A stretch of 64,000 bases of DNA from Owenia fusiformis (lineage: Eukaryota > Annelida > Polychaeta > Sabellida > Oweniidae): contig CAIIXF020000003.1 of NCBI GenBank assembly GCA_903813345.2, forward strand, positions 20,600,931 to 20,664,930, in the 5' to 3' direction. Under the pieces are notes generated by a model that did no database searches, was not told the origin of the DNA, and saw nothing but the letters and a program-made list of their open reading frames with translations. This document shows positions 25,401 to 35,600 of the stretch, one piece after another. The stretch's first letter is position 1. Each line of letters starts with the position of its first letter. The translations under genes were made by a program, and so were the position numbers.

Positions 25401-27754
25401 ATAAAGAAAACTTTTGGGAGATGGTCGCAAATATATAGTATATCATTAACATGTTGGAGATAATGCCCGGATTTGATACATTATATATGTTAGGTTGTCC
25501 GAATTCATATTTGAAACAAACTTTGATTTTTGTCCTTATTAAGCTATTTGAAAGAACAAATGAGCAATATTTCCAATATATACATCATTGGTTATGATTA
25601 CCCGCTGTGTTGGCAACAAAATGAACTCGTTTAATGTCGTTGATATCAACACAAAAATGACCCTACTACACCATTTCAAAACTTTTCCGATCTTATATTG
25701 ACTGGCCAGCCATTGTAATTCTCGTCCAAGTGATCCCCATCCCGTACAAGAATGAGAACACATTTTGACGTCAAAACATCGCCTAAAATTATGAAATATC
25801 AAAGGTTATCTGGTGTAGTAGATGCATGCAATATCCGTGAGTATACAAGGTTAGATAAGTTCCGGGACAAAGCCCCTTAAATTATGACTTTTCTTTTTGA
25901 AATGTTCAAGGGCACATTGTCTACATGGTGAATTTACTTGAATATCCACTTATTGAGAGAAAATTACGGATACTATTGTGACACGTTTTTTAGGTAGAAG
26001 GAGCAATATTTCAAATAAATCCTAAAGTTGTTTTTATTGTCCAAAGGGGTATTTGGTTTTAGACTTTGATGATATTTTAGATTAAAATGTAAAGTTTGGT
26101 TACGTTATTTTCACTGTGTATATTATTCAGAAGATACTGGTATGCTATGTGTATGCAAAGATCTATGTATATTGTTGTACTAATCTAGTAACTTCGTAAC
26201 CATTGCTTATGCATTTTAGTTAAATAAGAACGTGTTGAATACCTGTTTGAAATCATTTACTATGACAGTCTTCAGTCCCTCCATCAATATCGTTGCACGC
26301 CTATTTCACTTTATCCCATACAAGCAGAAAATCTGGAAAATGATCGAAATACTTATAATCAAACGTCAAAATATACCCGGATCAAATTAATAATCGAGCC
26401 GCTGTTATATATGATTAAAATCTAACCATGAACGTTAAATTAATTACTATACTAGTAACAAATCCTTGCTTTGAGACAGGAAACAAGTGTGTTATGATCT
26501 GACAACATTTTTCTACCGCAAAATATCCAACATTTGATCCATTGATCTTTATGTGCAAAAAAATCTGAAATTATAATAGATTAATTACAGTTTCTTTTGT
26601 CTGCAGATTAAGATAACCAACTTTTGTAAGATTCAAAGAAAACCTAAAATAACTACTATCAACTTAACGTAAAATATAATATTTCTGTCAATATATGTTA
26701 CCCATGGACATGTTTCATATTGAGCCAATGCCCATTTATGTTTATTGGGATACTTAACACAAAAAACTTGCTGATTGATGTACACATTGAAATTACCTAC
26801 CATACGTCCGTAATTTTACGACACTTGCAGTGAGACCCAAAGATCTATGTAGTCATTATCAATATTTCGTAATCCCTATTCTGCATGGCCGTTCTTACCT
26901 CCTGAAAAAAAACATATCAAATTGGATTCACCACACAACATATAAAGTTCATTAGCTTCATGCTCAGTTTTCTCGTTGGGCAGAATAATTGAATAGTACA
27001 TATGTTATTATAAGGTTCATTTGGTTATTTTGTGAATACAAATTCTGATTTATTCACTTCTTTGCCCAAAGCAAATGGAGATTGAACTACATAAAAAGTA
27101 TTCCAAAATACTCAGGGATTTACTGAGGTTTATTTTTGTCAGCAATGGGTGCCAAATTCTCCCATATTGTGATCGAACAGACAAAGTATATAGGTTGTGC
27201 TGGCACCGAATACATTTGAACTTACACCACTCTTAGTTGAGAGAGAGAAAATAAGAGTAAAATATTTTATAAAATAAGTAAAAATGAGGTGAACTGTCTT
27301 CAAACTATGAACAAGCATACCAGCATATGAGCGTTATAGAAAGATATTGTGGATTTATTATCATCCATTCAGGGTGTTACAAAATGACATGTTTTCAATA
27401 TAACGTTTTACAAGGGTCAAGCTGACAAAGTATCAATTTCAATTGGTCACTTTGACAATCATTCAACAAATGACCTTGGAAAGATTGTTGCAATGCGTAT
27501 TCGGGTTGGCAAGAATCGGTGACACCTGTTATGATGTGTTCTATTATACAGTTTATATTGCGTCAGTTGAGTTTATTATTGAATATTTTAAATATAATCG
27601 CCATTAAGTTGATTTGTCTACCTTTATTTCAGAAACCAAGTGTTGGTGTAAAATTAACGATGGTATTCCCCGGGAGATGTGCACATGGATAGCAGTTAAC
27701 ATTTCGTCAGACCAAAGAAACGTTATATTACTTGAATGTAGTAGAATTTGTTGA
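22495..27754 (+). CDS. candidate secreted cysteine-rich peptide, two exons seen
   Basis: Exon 22495-22581 lies between ...ACACAG and GTAAGTGAG. Exon 27633-27754 follows a good acceptor (TTTATTTCAG) and ends in TGA. Both borders are phase 1, so they join in frame as (G)NNVTVRRNGQIND, then KPGTCVDDTEYDQDR, then ETKCWCKINDGIPREMCTW, then NISSDQRNVILLECSRIC and stop. The roughly 68 residues contain six cysteines (TC, KCWC, MC, EC, IC) and two Asn-x-Ser/Thr sites, with strongly coding-like composition in an AT-rich surround. CxC followed by G and CT recalls VWC or pacifastin-like mini-domains, but the match is partial and I do not assign a family. The upstream exon with start codon and signal peptide was not found. 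The 5-kb intron contains a foldback element and relic exons of the A/B family. Confidence 0.5.
23084..24456. mobile_element. foldback element with tandem-subrepeat arms, copy 1
   Basis: The left arm (23084 to about 23245) is GGTAACAGG followed by tandem ACAACTCATCCCAAG units. The right arm (about 24345-24456) is the reverse complement, ending TTGTCTAGAAACCA. TCAGAC occurs immediately outside both ends (23075-23080 and 24458-24463), consistent with an 8-9 bp target duplication. The interior is AT-rich, non-coding as far as I can read, and shares long blocks with copy 2 at 39088-40048. An extra segment of about 450 bases (about 23560-24010) has no counterpart there. Confidence 0.85.
24484..24860. 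repeat. inverted-repeat MITE
   Basis: The left arm (CGACACACTTTTTCAAA near 24494) is matched by TTTGAAAAAGTGTGTTG near 24830. The arms extend inward about 60 bases (TTTTCACTAAAAATG on the left against its near reverse complement on the right). There is no coding capacity. Confidence 0.7.
24861..26254. other. no gene recognised
   Basis: Intronic sequence of the candidate cysteine-rich gene, if that gene is real. An 87-codon minus-strand open frame near 25539-25802 has no recognisable domain. Confidence 0.35.
26255..26568 (-). pseudogene. remnant of a further chitin-binding/laminin-G gene (exons 2 and 3)
   Basis: The plus strand at 26255-26324 matches the 3' part of exon 3 of gene B (TTTACTATGACAGTC, then CCCTCCATCAATATC, then ATCCCATACAAG) including the old donor-site region. 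The plus strand at about 26476-26568 weakly matches exon 2 (GCAAAATATCCAACATTTGA against GCAAAGTACCCTCCATTTAA). Order and orientation are those of genes A and B, but both frames are broken and the remaining exons were not found. This is inferred to be a dead tandem copy upstream of gene B. Confidence 0.65.
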
Positions 27755-27907
27755 CCAAATATACAAAATATACCATCTCATATTTTTAGAAGCATTTATT
27801 TATTCTTCTGTTTATTTATGTTACATGGTCAGAGGATTTAAACCTTTGGCGATACTATTAACAAAATAGTACCATGGCTACTGGACTCATATGGTGTTGT
27901 GTGATAA

Positions 27908-27976
27908 CTGGTCAACTGGTACCCAAGACAAGTCGTACCCAAGATAACTGGTACCCAAGACAACTCGTACCTAAGT
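27908..27976. repeat. short minisatellite (TGGTACCCAAGACAACTCG)
   Basis: About four units of roughly 19 bases (GTACCCAAGACAAGTC, GTACCCAAGATAACTG and so on). The CCCAAGACAA core is shared with the arms of the foldback copies at 23084 and 39088, so this may be a relative or a single surviving arm. Confidence 0.65.
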
Positions 27977-28208
27977 ACATATTTTGTTTTGAATCAAGCG
28001 TTGGACCGGGAATTACTATAGATATAAATATTATAATTGTAACATACTGTTCAGAAGTTTGAAGAAGAATTTTCAGAAAAAAATGATTTAATTTTATGAC
28101 ATTTTGAGCTTTGAGCGTCAATTTATTTTGACTATATTTTTTATTGGATGTTTGAATGGAGAGACATGAGTGTTTGGAACAAGTGTCAGATTTAATTTTC
28201 ACACATTT

Positions 28209-28542
28209 GTACATCATTCAATTTCCTACCACCCTATCATATTTCATGACCACCAGACTGATAGTCACAATTTTACAGCACTTTGAATAACATGCTTCAG
28301 ATTTGGCCATCATCCCGCTGTAGGCAAAACAGCACAGTTGTCAATGACCCGAATGCATTCCTCAGCAGGTACGGCCTGAATGACATGAATGATCTCACTT
28401 TTGAGGGTTGCAATTGTCCTGAGGTCATTCTCATATACTCTATAGTGGCCACTGGGGCATGTTTTTAAAGTACTGTAACATTGTGACTATCAAGCTGATG
28501 GTCAGAAAATAAAGTAGGCTGGTAGCAAATTGAATGATGTAC
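28209..28542. repeat. inverted-repeat element, about 330 bp
   Basis: GTACATCATTCAATTTCCTA at the left is matched in reverse complement at 28523-28542. The arms extend about 90 bases with scattered mismatches (GATAGTCACAATTTTACAG, CACTTTGAATAACATGC blocks). It is non-coding. Confidence 0.75.
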
Positions 28543-28720
28543 ATAAGTCCAAAATATCAGGGAGTTATTTCTTAAAATGACAAAGATATAAGGAAAATGG
28601 AATTAGGGTTTCCATTTTTTTGACCACCCTGTACATCGAATTAGTGAAATTGAAAAATTGGGAGAATTTTGAAAAGGTATCATCATTATTCTGTAATAAC
28701 AGAGTGCACAAGCATTCCGA

Positions 28721-29434
28721 AAGGTCCATGTGCAGTATGGCAAGTGATTTTAGACAGTCATATCTCTCCCAATGAGTACTTTCTGGCCATAAATACAATG
28801 GTTTTTATTCAAACAATATGTTTTCTTCCAAGTGAAGTACCCATGGAGTTAAAGATATCTATCAAACAATTCGAAAAATTATGAATATGGAGCCCATGTC
28901 AACAATTATATCAAAATGTTGAACCCATTTACTCAAAAAAGAATCTTCCTTTTCTGATTTGTACTGCATGAAAATATTATTCAACAAGGGGTCTAAAACT
29001 TCTTCAAAAGTAGGATGGTATTGAAAGTCTAGTTTTGAAGATATCAATTTTCAATGGATAGCACAATGGATAGCACGAGTTTTCTCTATGGGGAAATAAC
29101 ATGGGATATGTGTTTTTTAACTTTAACGCATTTCAATACAAATCCCCTTTTCAGATATTGTTAATATAGTGTCGAAGAAACTTTCAATATGTTTAAATTG
29201 ATAAAAACAAGATCCTCTTTTTAGAAAATAAGTCTAAAATGTTTCAAAAAGTGCCAAGGTGGGGTCCCAAACCACAACTTTTCAGAGAGTTGGATTGATA
29301 TTTTACTATTATGGGTACTTCACTTGGAAGAAAACATGTTGTTTTCATAAAAACTACTGTATTTATGCTCAAAAAGTACTCATAGTAAAAGATATGACCG
29401 TCTAAAATCACTTGCCATACCGCACATGAACCTT
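28721..29434. repeat. inverted-repeat element with 125-bp arms
   Basis: The left arm 28721-28843 (GCAAGTGATTTTAGAC, TTTTCTTCCAAGTGAAG) is repeated in reverse complement at 29311-29434, with roughly 470 bases between. A terminus-like ACCACCCTGTACATC at about 28622-28636 lies just outside. No protein is encoded. Confidence 0.8.
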
Positions 29435-31030
29435 TGCAAACAGCAAATCAATTAAAGGTATTCATCGAGTAGTTTTTTGAAAACACTTTTTGTATCAAAT
29501 TCGTGAAAAGAACGCATTTCGCGAATACTTGGCGACTTCTCACCTTTAAAGATTCATAAACATAGTCGATATTGGCTAGATTTTCATGTTGTTAAGCATA
29601 ATAGAAGGAACATTTAATATGATAAATGATTATCTACCAAACAGAGCAATACTCATGACTTTGCATTTTTTAGAATATTAGAAACAAGGCTACTATCAAT
29701 ATTTCATTGGATTTTATTGGAATCAAGTTCCAACTATCACGATTTTGCCCGTCTACCCCAAATCACGTTGATTTTTACGTCAAAAAGCGTCATATATCTG
29801 TGGTTCAAGCTAAACAAGCTCAAGCAAATAATGGGGACACAAAAAATCTTGCAAAAACTACCACTGTTGAAAAATTCGAGGGGGTCAATCACACGCAGAC
29901 ATTAGGTTTAACTCATCCTTTACATGTACATCGCACTCCATTTCCTATTCTTAATCAAAAAACAAAGGGCAGCATTTAGAAATTACAACCATTGAAATAG
30001 CCTGTTGATCCTACACACAGTATACATACTAGTCAATAAAGAGATAGCAACGATACTCCTTATATATCCGATGAACGTGGTTAAAGGAAGGGCCATCGTT
30101 TTAATATATGAATATATAATCGTTAATTTGAATTCGAATCGAAGAAAGAGCAAACAGTCCGAATACAAGAAAAAACAATAGCAAAATACAAATAACGTGA
30201 AACGCCCATTTAATTGAAGCATTATCATGACAACGTACCACGTGTTCACATTTTACAAGATGGCTACCAGATTTGTAAATTATCACGCTGGTGATTCTCA
30301 AATGATTTGAACCACATGATTAATCCAAGAATGGATTTTAATTAATTATAAGAGCAAATAAATGTTGTTTATAGTTAACATATCATTTTACTTACCTTAT
30401 GGCAGCCCTGCACATACTTTTAACTGCGTTTTTCTTTCAGTCAAGTTTACGAATATATTCCATACCATACTATGTGATAGTTTCAATACTCCATTTTTGA
30501 ATAATTAGCATTATAGGCTTGAATTAATCCTCATGAAACAATATGTGAAATGTTAATTAACATAAAAGTTAAATTTGGCCGTTATCCTAGCTTAAAAGTC
30601 CGCCATTACGGTCCTCTGAAAATGCGTTAGGCTTTTGTTGAACGGACATTGATGGATAGGCTAATGACTAAAACGCTTTGAGGTGTACTTTTGACAAATG
30701 ACTTATATATCAATGACTTTTACCATCAATATATCATAATGCAATGTTCCTGGATATTATCACTAAAATGTGTACGTGTCTAATTAGGATATTCATAAAA
30801 TGTGTCTAAAACGGAATGGCTTCACTCGACATTTCTTGTACTGGCAACCTTTTAATCAAGAAGAACGTTTATTTGCCAAACATAAATTATTGTATCTGTA
30901 ACAATAATGCGAAAGGGCATTACTAAAAAGTAATTTGTTACAAGTAATGGTCACCATTTGACTTCTTACCGTAACTATTTCCTTTTCTACTCGCGATCTC
31001 GTTCACGTGAGAGTCTCGCTTAAAAACAAA
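29435..31030. other. 5' flank of the kinase-like gene, no gene recognised
   Basis: Several short open frames occur on both strands, none with a recognisable domain or supporting splice sites. The promoter of the kinase-like gene presumably lies at its right end, but I see no unambiguous element. Confidence 0.35.
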
Positions 31031-32029
31031 ATGGCGGCTATACAACCATTGAAAATAAATGGTAATAAATGCGTTTTCTTTCTGTTAGTTGTTCTCTATC
31101 ATTATAGATTAATGGATTTACAAGGGGAACGAAGTGTTATTGACAATCACGACACAGAAGCAATCGTTAACAGACGTGCAACAATTACATTGCCTCCAGA
31201 CAAGAGTAGTTTTGCATTTGATTGCAACAATATCGGAGAAATTGAACTCGTTAAGCCTATGGGTAAAGGGGTTACCAAAGAGACGTATTTAGGGAAGTAC
31301 AAAGGAGAGGAGTACGCTGTGCAGTTTGTGACTAAGGATGTGATTAGCGTTAAAGATTGCGTAGGGAATCTCAAGTCATGGGAGGTAGCGGCAGGCCATG
31401 CTAGAACATGTACTGCACTTCCCCTTATGAAAATAATGAAAGGCATTTTGATAGCAATGCAACTGAATCACCCAAATTTAATCCGACTTGTCGGGTTTTG
31501 TGCTAAAGGAGAGACTGTGGAAAGTGAGGACTCAGATAATTTATCAACAAAGTCGGGTGTTGTAGCAGTATACGAATACGCAGAAAAATTAACAATTCAA
31601 AATATCGAACTCTTAGACTGGGAACAGCGACTTGCCATTGCGATAGATATGAGTGACATGCTACAGTATTTAGAGGAGTCTCGATTAGGTTCCATTCTAG
31701 CATTAGAGTTTGGTGAAAAGCACGTTCTTATGGGTAAGGATAATAGAATACGACTGATAGATTTTGATGACTTTGATGGAGCTGAAAGATCGTGTGATCG
31801 TCCAAAGCATAAATTGTTCAAGTGCAACTGTGAGAACGGTGTTTGTAAAGGGCATAATGCAAAGTCTAATATGTTTAGATTCCAAAGATCATTTGCAGAT
31901 GCCCTGCTTGACGAGCCAGTCCTCGACAGTAGTAGAAAGGAGAAGATATTAAAAAAGACAAGAAGACTTCTTAGAAAATATAATATAACAGCTACTGTAT
32001 TAAAACAAAGACTCACAGCACTACTTTAG
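31031..32029 (+). CDS. PKDCC/VLK-type extracellular kinase-like protein, intronless, probable pseudokinase
   Basis: A 332-codon uninterrupted frame. I start at the ATG at 31031 (AAAATGGCG, good context); the frame is open a little further upstream but without another ATG. Residues 14-23 (CVFFLLVVLY) are a short hydrophobic signal or anchor. The kinase fold follows: Gly-loop GKGVTKETYLG near 78-88, YAVQFV near 95-100, HPNLIRLVGFC near 147-157, GVVAVYEY, LLDWEQRLAIAIDM, GSILALEFGEKHVL near 220-233, LIDFDD near 242-247, and CKGHNAKSN near 272-280, which is characteristic of PKDCC (VLK), a secreted tyrosine kinase. Compared with the family by eye, the ATP-binding Lys is Gln-98, the helix-C Glu is Gly and the catalytic Asp is Glu-226, while the metal-binding Asp-244 is kept. 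Lack of introns suggests a retrocopy or a lineage-specific single-exon form. Location: secretory pathway or extracellular (inferred). Confidence 0.85.
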   Translation: MAAIQPLKINGNKCVFFLLVVLYHYRLMDLQGERSVIDNHDTEAIVNRRATITLPPDKSSFAFDCNNIGEIELVKPMGKGVTKETYLGKYKGEEYAVQFVTKDVISVKDCVGNLKSWEVAAGHARTCTALPLMKIMKGILIAMQLNHPNLIRLVGFCAKGETVESEDSDNLSTKSGVVAVYEYAEKLTIQNIELLDWEQRLAIAIDMSDMLQYLEESRLGSILALEFGEKHVLMGKDNRIRLIDFDDFDGAERSCDRPKHKLFKCNCENGVCKGHNAKSNMFRFQRSFADALLDEPVLDSSRKEKILKKTRRLLRKYNITATVLKQRLTALL

Positions 32030-32073
32030 GTCATCGAAAATGTGTCATCAATTCACCACAGAGAAAATATTGT

Positions 32074-32217
32074 ACAAATAGTGACTGCCATTGAGGGGAA
32101 TAGTGCAAAATATTTTCCTCAAGGGAATATCCTGTCCACTGACAAGTCAGTGGACAGGATATTCCCGAGAGGAAATTTTTTACACTATTTCCCGAAAATG
32201 TGGCAGTCACTATTTGT
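32074..32217. repeat. 144-bp palindrome just after the kinase-like gene
   Basis: The centre is GGGAATATCCTGTCCACTGA... with a perfect 21-bp stem (32123-32143 with 32146-32166) around a 2-base loop. The stem continues outward with mismatches to ACAAATAGTGACTGCCA on the left and TGGCAGTCACTATTTGT on the right. It starts 45 bases after the stop codon and so may be transcribed in the 3' UTR. Confidence 0.9.
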
Positions 32218-32637
32218 TTTATTATATACCTGATAAGTACTCTGTAAACAAAAACAAAATGAGAAGTCTTTTCATTTCAATATCAAATGTTCACAGGTTC
32301 TTATTGGCATTTAAAGGCATTTTACCTTTCAACTCCTATAATCTCAGATTTGGGGGAAGATAAAATGTACTATTGACTGGTCACATGACCTAACTGGTGA
32401 TTAGTACAATTCATCTTCCCTGAAAGCAGGGATTTAGGACTTTCCAGGGAATTAGTTCATCTATTCCATGTCATGTGACCATGAATAAGCCAATGAGCAT
32501 CTAGAATACATTTGAGGTATATAATAATTCAGAATATTTCTGATATAATGGGTTACAAAATAAACTATCGATTGAAGGTGCAATATCTATTAGCTTTTAA
32601 GGTTGCAGCATACCTATTGTGATGTATTATTGCCATT

Positions 32638-35600
32638 TTAGTACAATAAAAATAGAAACATCAACAACGTTAATTGGCGCTTTGACAAGGATATGATTTG
32701 TTGGAGAAGCTCCATGCCCTGGGAAAAAAACAAATAGTACATTAAATTAATTAAAGTACATTTAGTTAACGTATGACCTAACGTAATCTCGCTCATTAAT
32801 AGTTCATGTCTTATCTACGTTTCCATATTTACCAGCGTCTTAAAAACACATTTTAAGTCATCTCAAATATCAGTAATTTCGTCTCCATGGCAACCATTCT
32901 TTTAAGCTATCAGTGAGTAGATAATTTGACTTGTTGCATTTCTATTGTTAGCAACATTAAAAATAGGGGCTGTTCACTAAGTGCATGAGTTCTTAAAATT
33001 CTGAATTGCATTATTTGAACTGGAAAATTGTTGCAGATGCTCTGTCGAATTCCAATGTATATAGATTTTAATAAACCCTTTGAGATTGTTCATGGCAAAT
33101 AAAAAAGAACGTCATACAATAGGGAGGTTAATCTTCACGCTCTCTTTAAAACGTGTAGCCTCTCTGTTGATAACACATTGACAATGAAGATAAAATACAT
33201 TGAAATTAAGTTGGCCTAAGTCTAACACAAGGGGTTAAGATTAATAATTTCATAAACATGCAGATTTCCACCCTAGTTCTTAAAAGATGGCATTGGTACT
33301 TGTAACAAGGGCAGAGGATGGAAGTGATTCGTTAGGTAGTATGATAACAAAAGCTTCTTAACGAAGGAGTTCTCGACCTTTTGTACGTAACATCTCAGTC
33401 TACAATTCGTCGTTACGAAGCTTTTAGTCAAAATGCCTCGATACGAAGCAATTCCTGTTGTGTAACGCCATTGTCGAACAACTTTGATTTAGCTTTATAT
33501 TAGAATTCAGGATGATTATTTTCTACTTGCTTTCAATTAAAAAACAACCATCCAAGCCATGGTTTTTGTACTCTCATTAAACACAGTCTTTATTTTTTAA
33601 AGTATTTTTTAAATCAAAAACAAATAGATTAGGTCGAGAGATTATCATTTATTTCATATTGATTCAGTTTTCTTATTCTAATATTTGACAATCGCCTAAA
33701 ATATGATCGTCGCTTTGATTCCTAGAGTTTTTCTTTGAAACTTTCTTTTTTGCGAGTATTAATTATCAACAGTAGGCACATCGTTTGATTGGAATATTCC
33801 TAATATGTCTGATTCACTCCACACAGATTGACACACAACAAACTAAAATTGAAAATAGCAAAGTTACTTTTGAATAAGAAACTATACAATATAATATACG
33901 ATAAATTTAATGTGACAAGAATCACTTATTTTAAGTTCGCTTGAAGTACAATAGAGTGTTATGTTAGGATACTGAATCTGAAAATATATTTTCTGTTATC
34001 TTATTGTATTGACAACACACAAATATGTCTGTTGACCATTTACCTCATCGACTGCTCCTTCAAGGAAGCTTCCGGGTGGATCATCACGTCCTCTTCCTAT
34101 TGTTACGTCGCATTTGTTGGTCAGAATAGGGCCACGTAAAGGTAGAGTCTCTACAACATTCCCATTGTGGTACGCAGTAAATGATTGTCCGTCATATGTA
34201 AACGCTACATGCTGCCAGCTATCAGGAGAAGCTCCCTAAGAATGAGTTACACGTGTTTACGATTGGCATTTTATAAATATGGTGAACTCTATTGAAACTG
34301 TAATATTCACACTGGATTGACAAGACATAACTATATTTTATGCAACCATTGTATCTTAGATGAGGGTGTGCATATTTTGTTCTTGTTATAGTATTGAGGG
34401 ATTTCCCCGGGGTATTTAGATTTTAGATTTAATTAGTTTCGATGGCCAGTCGAATTGTAAAGTAAGCACTGGCAGCGGAGGATTTGGGACTTTTTGGTTG
34501 GCTGGTAAGTAGATTGATGTGGTACGACTGAACATGCAAAAGTTCAAGGGTCTTGATTGTGCTATCCTATGTCTCAATGTATCCTTAGAACAACGAGTCA
34601 AATGTCAACCAAAAATAAACTTGAAATTTCGCATAAACAACTATGAGATACTTACTGAGAACGTTATAGACTTGGCACCAGCCATTACATCCAAAGTGAT
34701 CGTCACACTGCCACTATCACAACGTATTTCAACAGTAGGGGGTTGGTTACAGCATCCATTGGTCAATAAACCTTGGACTGTTGTGGTCGAAGTCCTGAAC
34801 CACAGAGCTACGCTGATTCTCTCTCCAAAGTAGAAGTTATTGAAGTATGGGATAAACATGTGGCCCTCGCCACTGAAGACCGCAGAGCCCCCAAACTGAC
34901 CCTCGTTCTCATCGATCGTTGCACGTTTTCTACCCGAAAATATATCGAACAAACTGTCTTCGAAGTTTGTGTCGAATGTAAACCATGCCACACACTCGCA
35001 ATTTGGTCTTTCAGCTGAAAAGAGGGAAAGTGGCCGCCGTACATAGACAGATAGTCAGACAACTGATGTGATGATTCAATGAAGGGATCAGTTGTATAAT
35101 GTATATACAACAACACCATAAGTTTAATCCTACATCCAGGCCATTATAATCAGATTTTTCCATTATATTTTCAGAAATTACCTTTCCTAATTTATTTTCA
35201 AATACTTATTTTCTTTAAAATATCGAAATGTGTATTCTGATCCTGTTCTATAATTAAAAAAAGACTTTACCAGTCGCAGGATATCTCTTTGGTTTAAACT
35301 ACCAAAATGTATTAATCAGGTCAGAAACATCTGAACGAGTTCACAATGGTTCAACTCTTACCAATCATTTCACCAAGACATGCACATTCTTCCAAATCAA
35401 ACATTTGTCCAAAGGGACAGCAGTTTTTCATGATCTCATTGTCCACGTAGTAACAGGTTCCCCCAGAGTCTACACTGTCATCAAATGTATACGTCCGCCC
35501 ATTCTTGAAGCATTGGTCTGTATTAAAGAAAGTAAAGTACTTTTATATTTGGGAAAAATCATTTTAATGACAGTAGAATATACACAGGAAGAAATACTTG

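Noticed and set aside
31147-32016. Minus-strand and alternative-frame ORFs over the kinase-like gene
   Set aside because: Shadow frames of the plus-strand gene, without domains.
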